This document shows positions 50,820 through 50,946 of a stretch of DNA of 50,946 bases, piece by piece. The stretch lies in the IMG/VR virus record IMGVR_UViG_3300045996_003405, positions 1 through 50,946 of that record. One strand, 5' to 3'. Position 1 is the stretch's first letter; each line of letters begins with the position of its first letter. The notes beneath the pieces are model-generated. The model was not told where the DNA came from and ran no database searches. It worked only from the letters and a program-made list of their open reading frames with translations. The translations under genes and the position numbers were made by a program. The DNA is from a virus.

Positions 50820-50872
50820 TGTCAAGCCTAATTTAAAAAGGGACCATCTACTAATTTAAAAAGGGTCCACTT
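50820..50872. repeat. Terminal repeats of an IS21-family element
   Basis: Two copies of TAATTTAAAAAGGG, followed by ACC or TCC, lie at about 50829-50847 and 50852-50871, and the end begins TG (50820-50821). Multiple short repeats at the termini and a TG...CA boundary are characteristic of IS21-family elements. The rest of the element lies beyond the window. Confidence 0.65.
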
Positions 50873-50883
50873 TAGTTTCCATC

Positions 50884-50946
50884 TTAAGTCATTTTAACTG
50901 GAATAATACCAGCTTTTCTTTTTTGTTTTAATCGATAACTCTCCCC
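50884..50946 (-). CDS. IS21 helper ATPase IstB, C-terminal end (partial)
   Basis: The minus strand encodes the last 20 residues GESYRLKQKRKAGIIPVKMT and a stop at 50884-50886; GESYRLK is the conserved ending of IstB-type helper ATPases. The gene continues past the window end. IstB loads the IstA transposase onto target DNA. Confidence 0.7.
   Translation of the reverse strand, partial: GESYRLKQKRKAGIIPVKMT

Overview
This window is an almost complete temperate-phage genome integrated in the chromosome of an AT-rich bacterium. A full initiator tRNA (tRNA-fMet, 730-806) marks the left junction. A 46-bp direct repeat of its 3' end (762-807 and 50430-50475) brackets about 49.7 kb of phage DNA. The gammaproteobacterial-type tRNAs, low GC and Mu-like contractile-tail genes suggest a gammaproteobacterium, perhaps of the Legionellales/Francisella-like range; the genus cannot be named from sequence alone. 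Outside the prophage are tRNA-Ser on the left and, on the right, a membrane-protein gene cut off by the end of an IS21-family element.

Left arm (989-5004, minus strand): two full-length tyrosine integrases, a third with an internal deletion and a lost catalytic Arg, an excisionase-like protein, an AlpA-like regulator, a small HTH protein and an unknown protein. They read from one strong promoter (5156-5184) that contains a 17-bp palindrome. The same half-sites lie in front of the S24-peptidase repressor gene (11283-11930), so one repressor probably controls both arms. Between them lies accessory DNA: repeats with a decayed regulator remnant (5490-6070), then a SemiSWEET-like transporter, a one-module NRPS (A-T-TE, threonine-like specificity code) and a PAS-PAS-LuxR-type regulator in one operon, with a 20-bp lux-box-like dyad over its promoter.

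Replication region (12214-16977, plus strand): an O/DnaD-like initiator carrying five exact 23-bp tandem iterons inside its gene, a DnaC-like helicase loader, a RusA-like resolvase, a beta-class DNA methyltransferase and an SF3/D5-like helicase. Morphogenesis (16974-48754) follows: MuF-like protein, small and large terminase, portal, protease with nested scaffold, decoration protein, major capsid, connectors, sheath, tube, chaperone pair made by -1 frameshifting on A AAA AAG, tape measure, and baseplate genes in the Mu order N-P-45-46-47-48, then fibres and fibre assembly. The tail is therefore contractile (myovirus type).

Cargo interrupts the late operon. Between portal and protease (22465-27974) are a secreted protein, two paralogous small genes with near-identical promoters and structured leaders, a PAS hybrid histidine kinase, a small unknown protein and an ApeA-like HEPN defence protein. 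A decayed second copy of the portal 3' end (23671-23783) records the insertion. Between the tail terminator and sheath is a DUF6602-like predicted nuclease. A hairpin-rich gap with a small gene splits the baseplate block. The right end has a GNAT-like protein and a membrane protein. No endolysin, holin/spanin set or cro gene was recognised.
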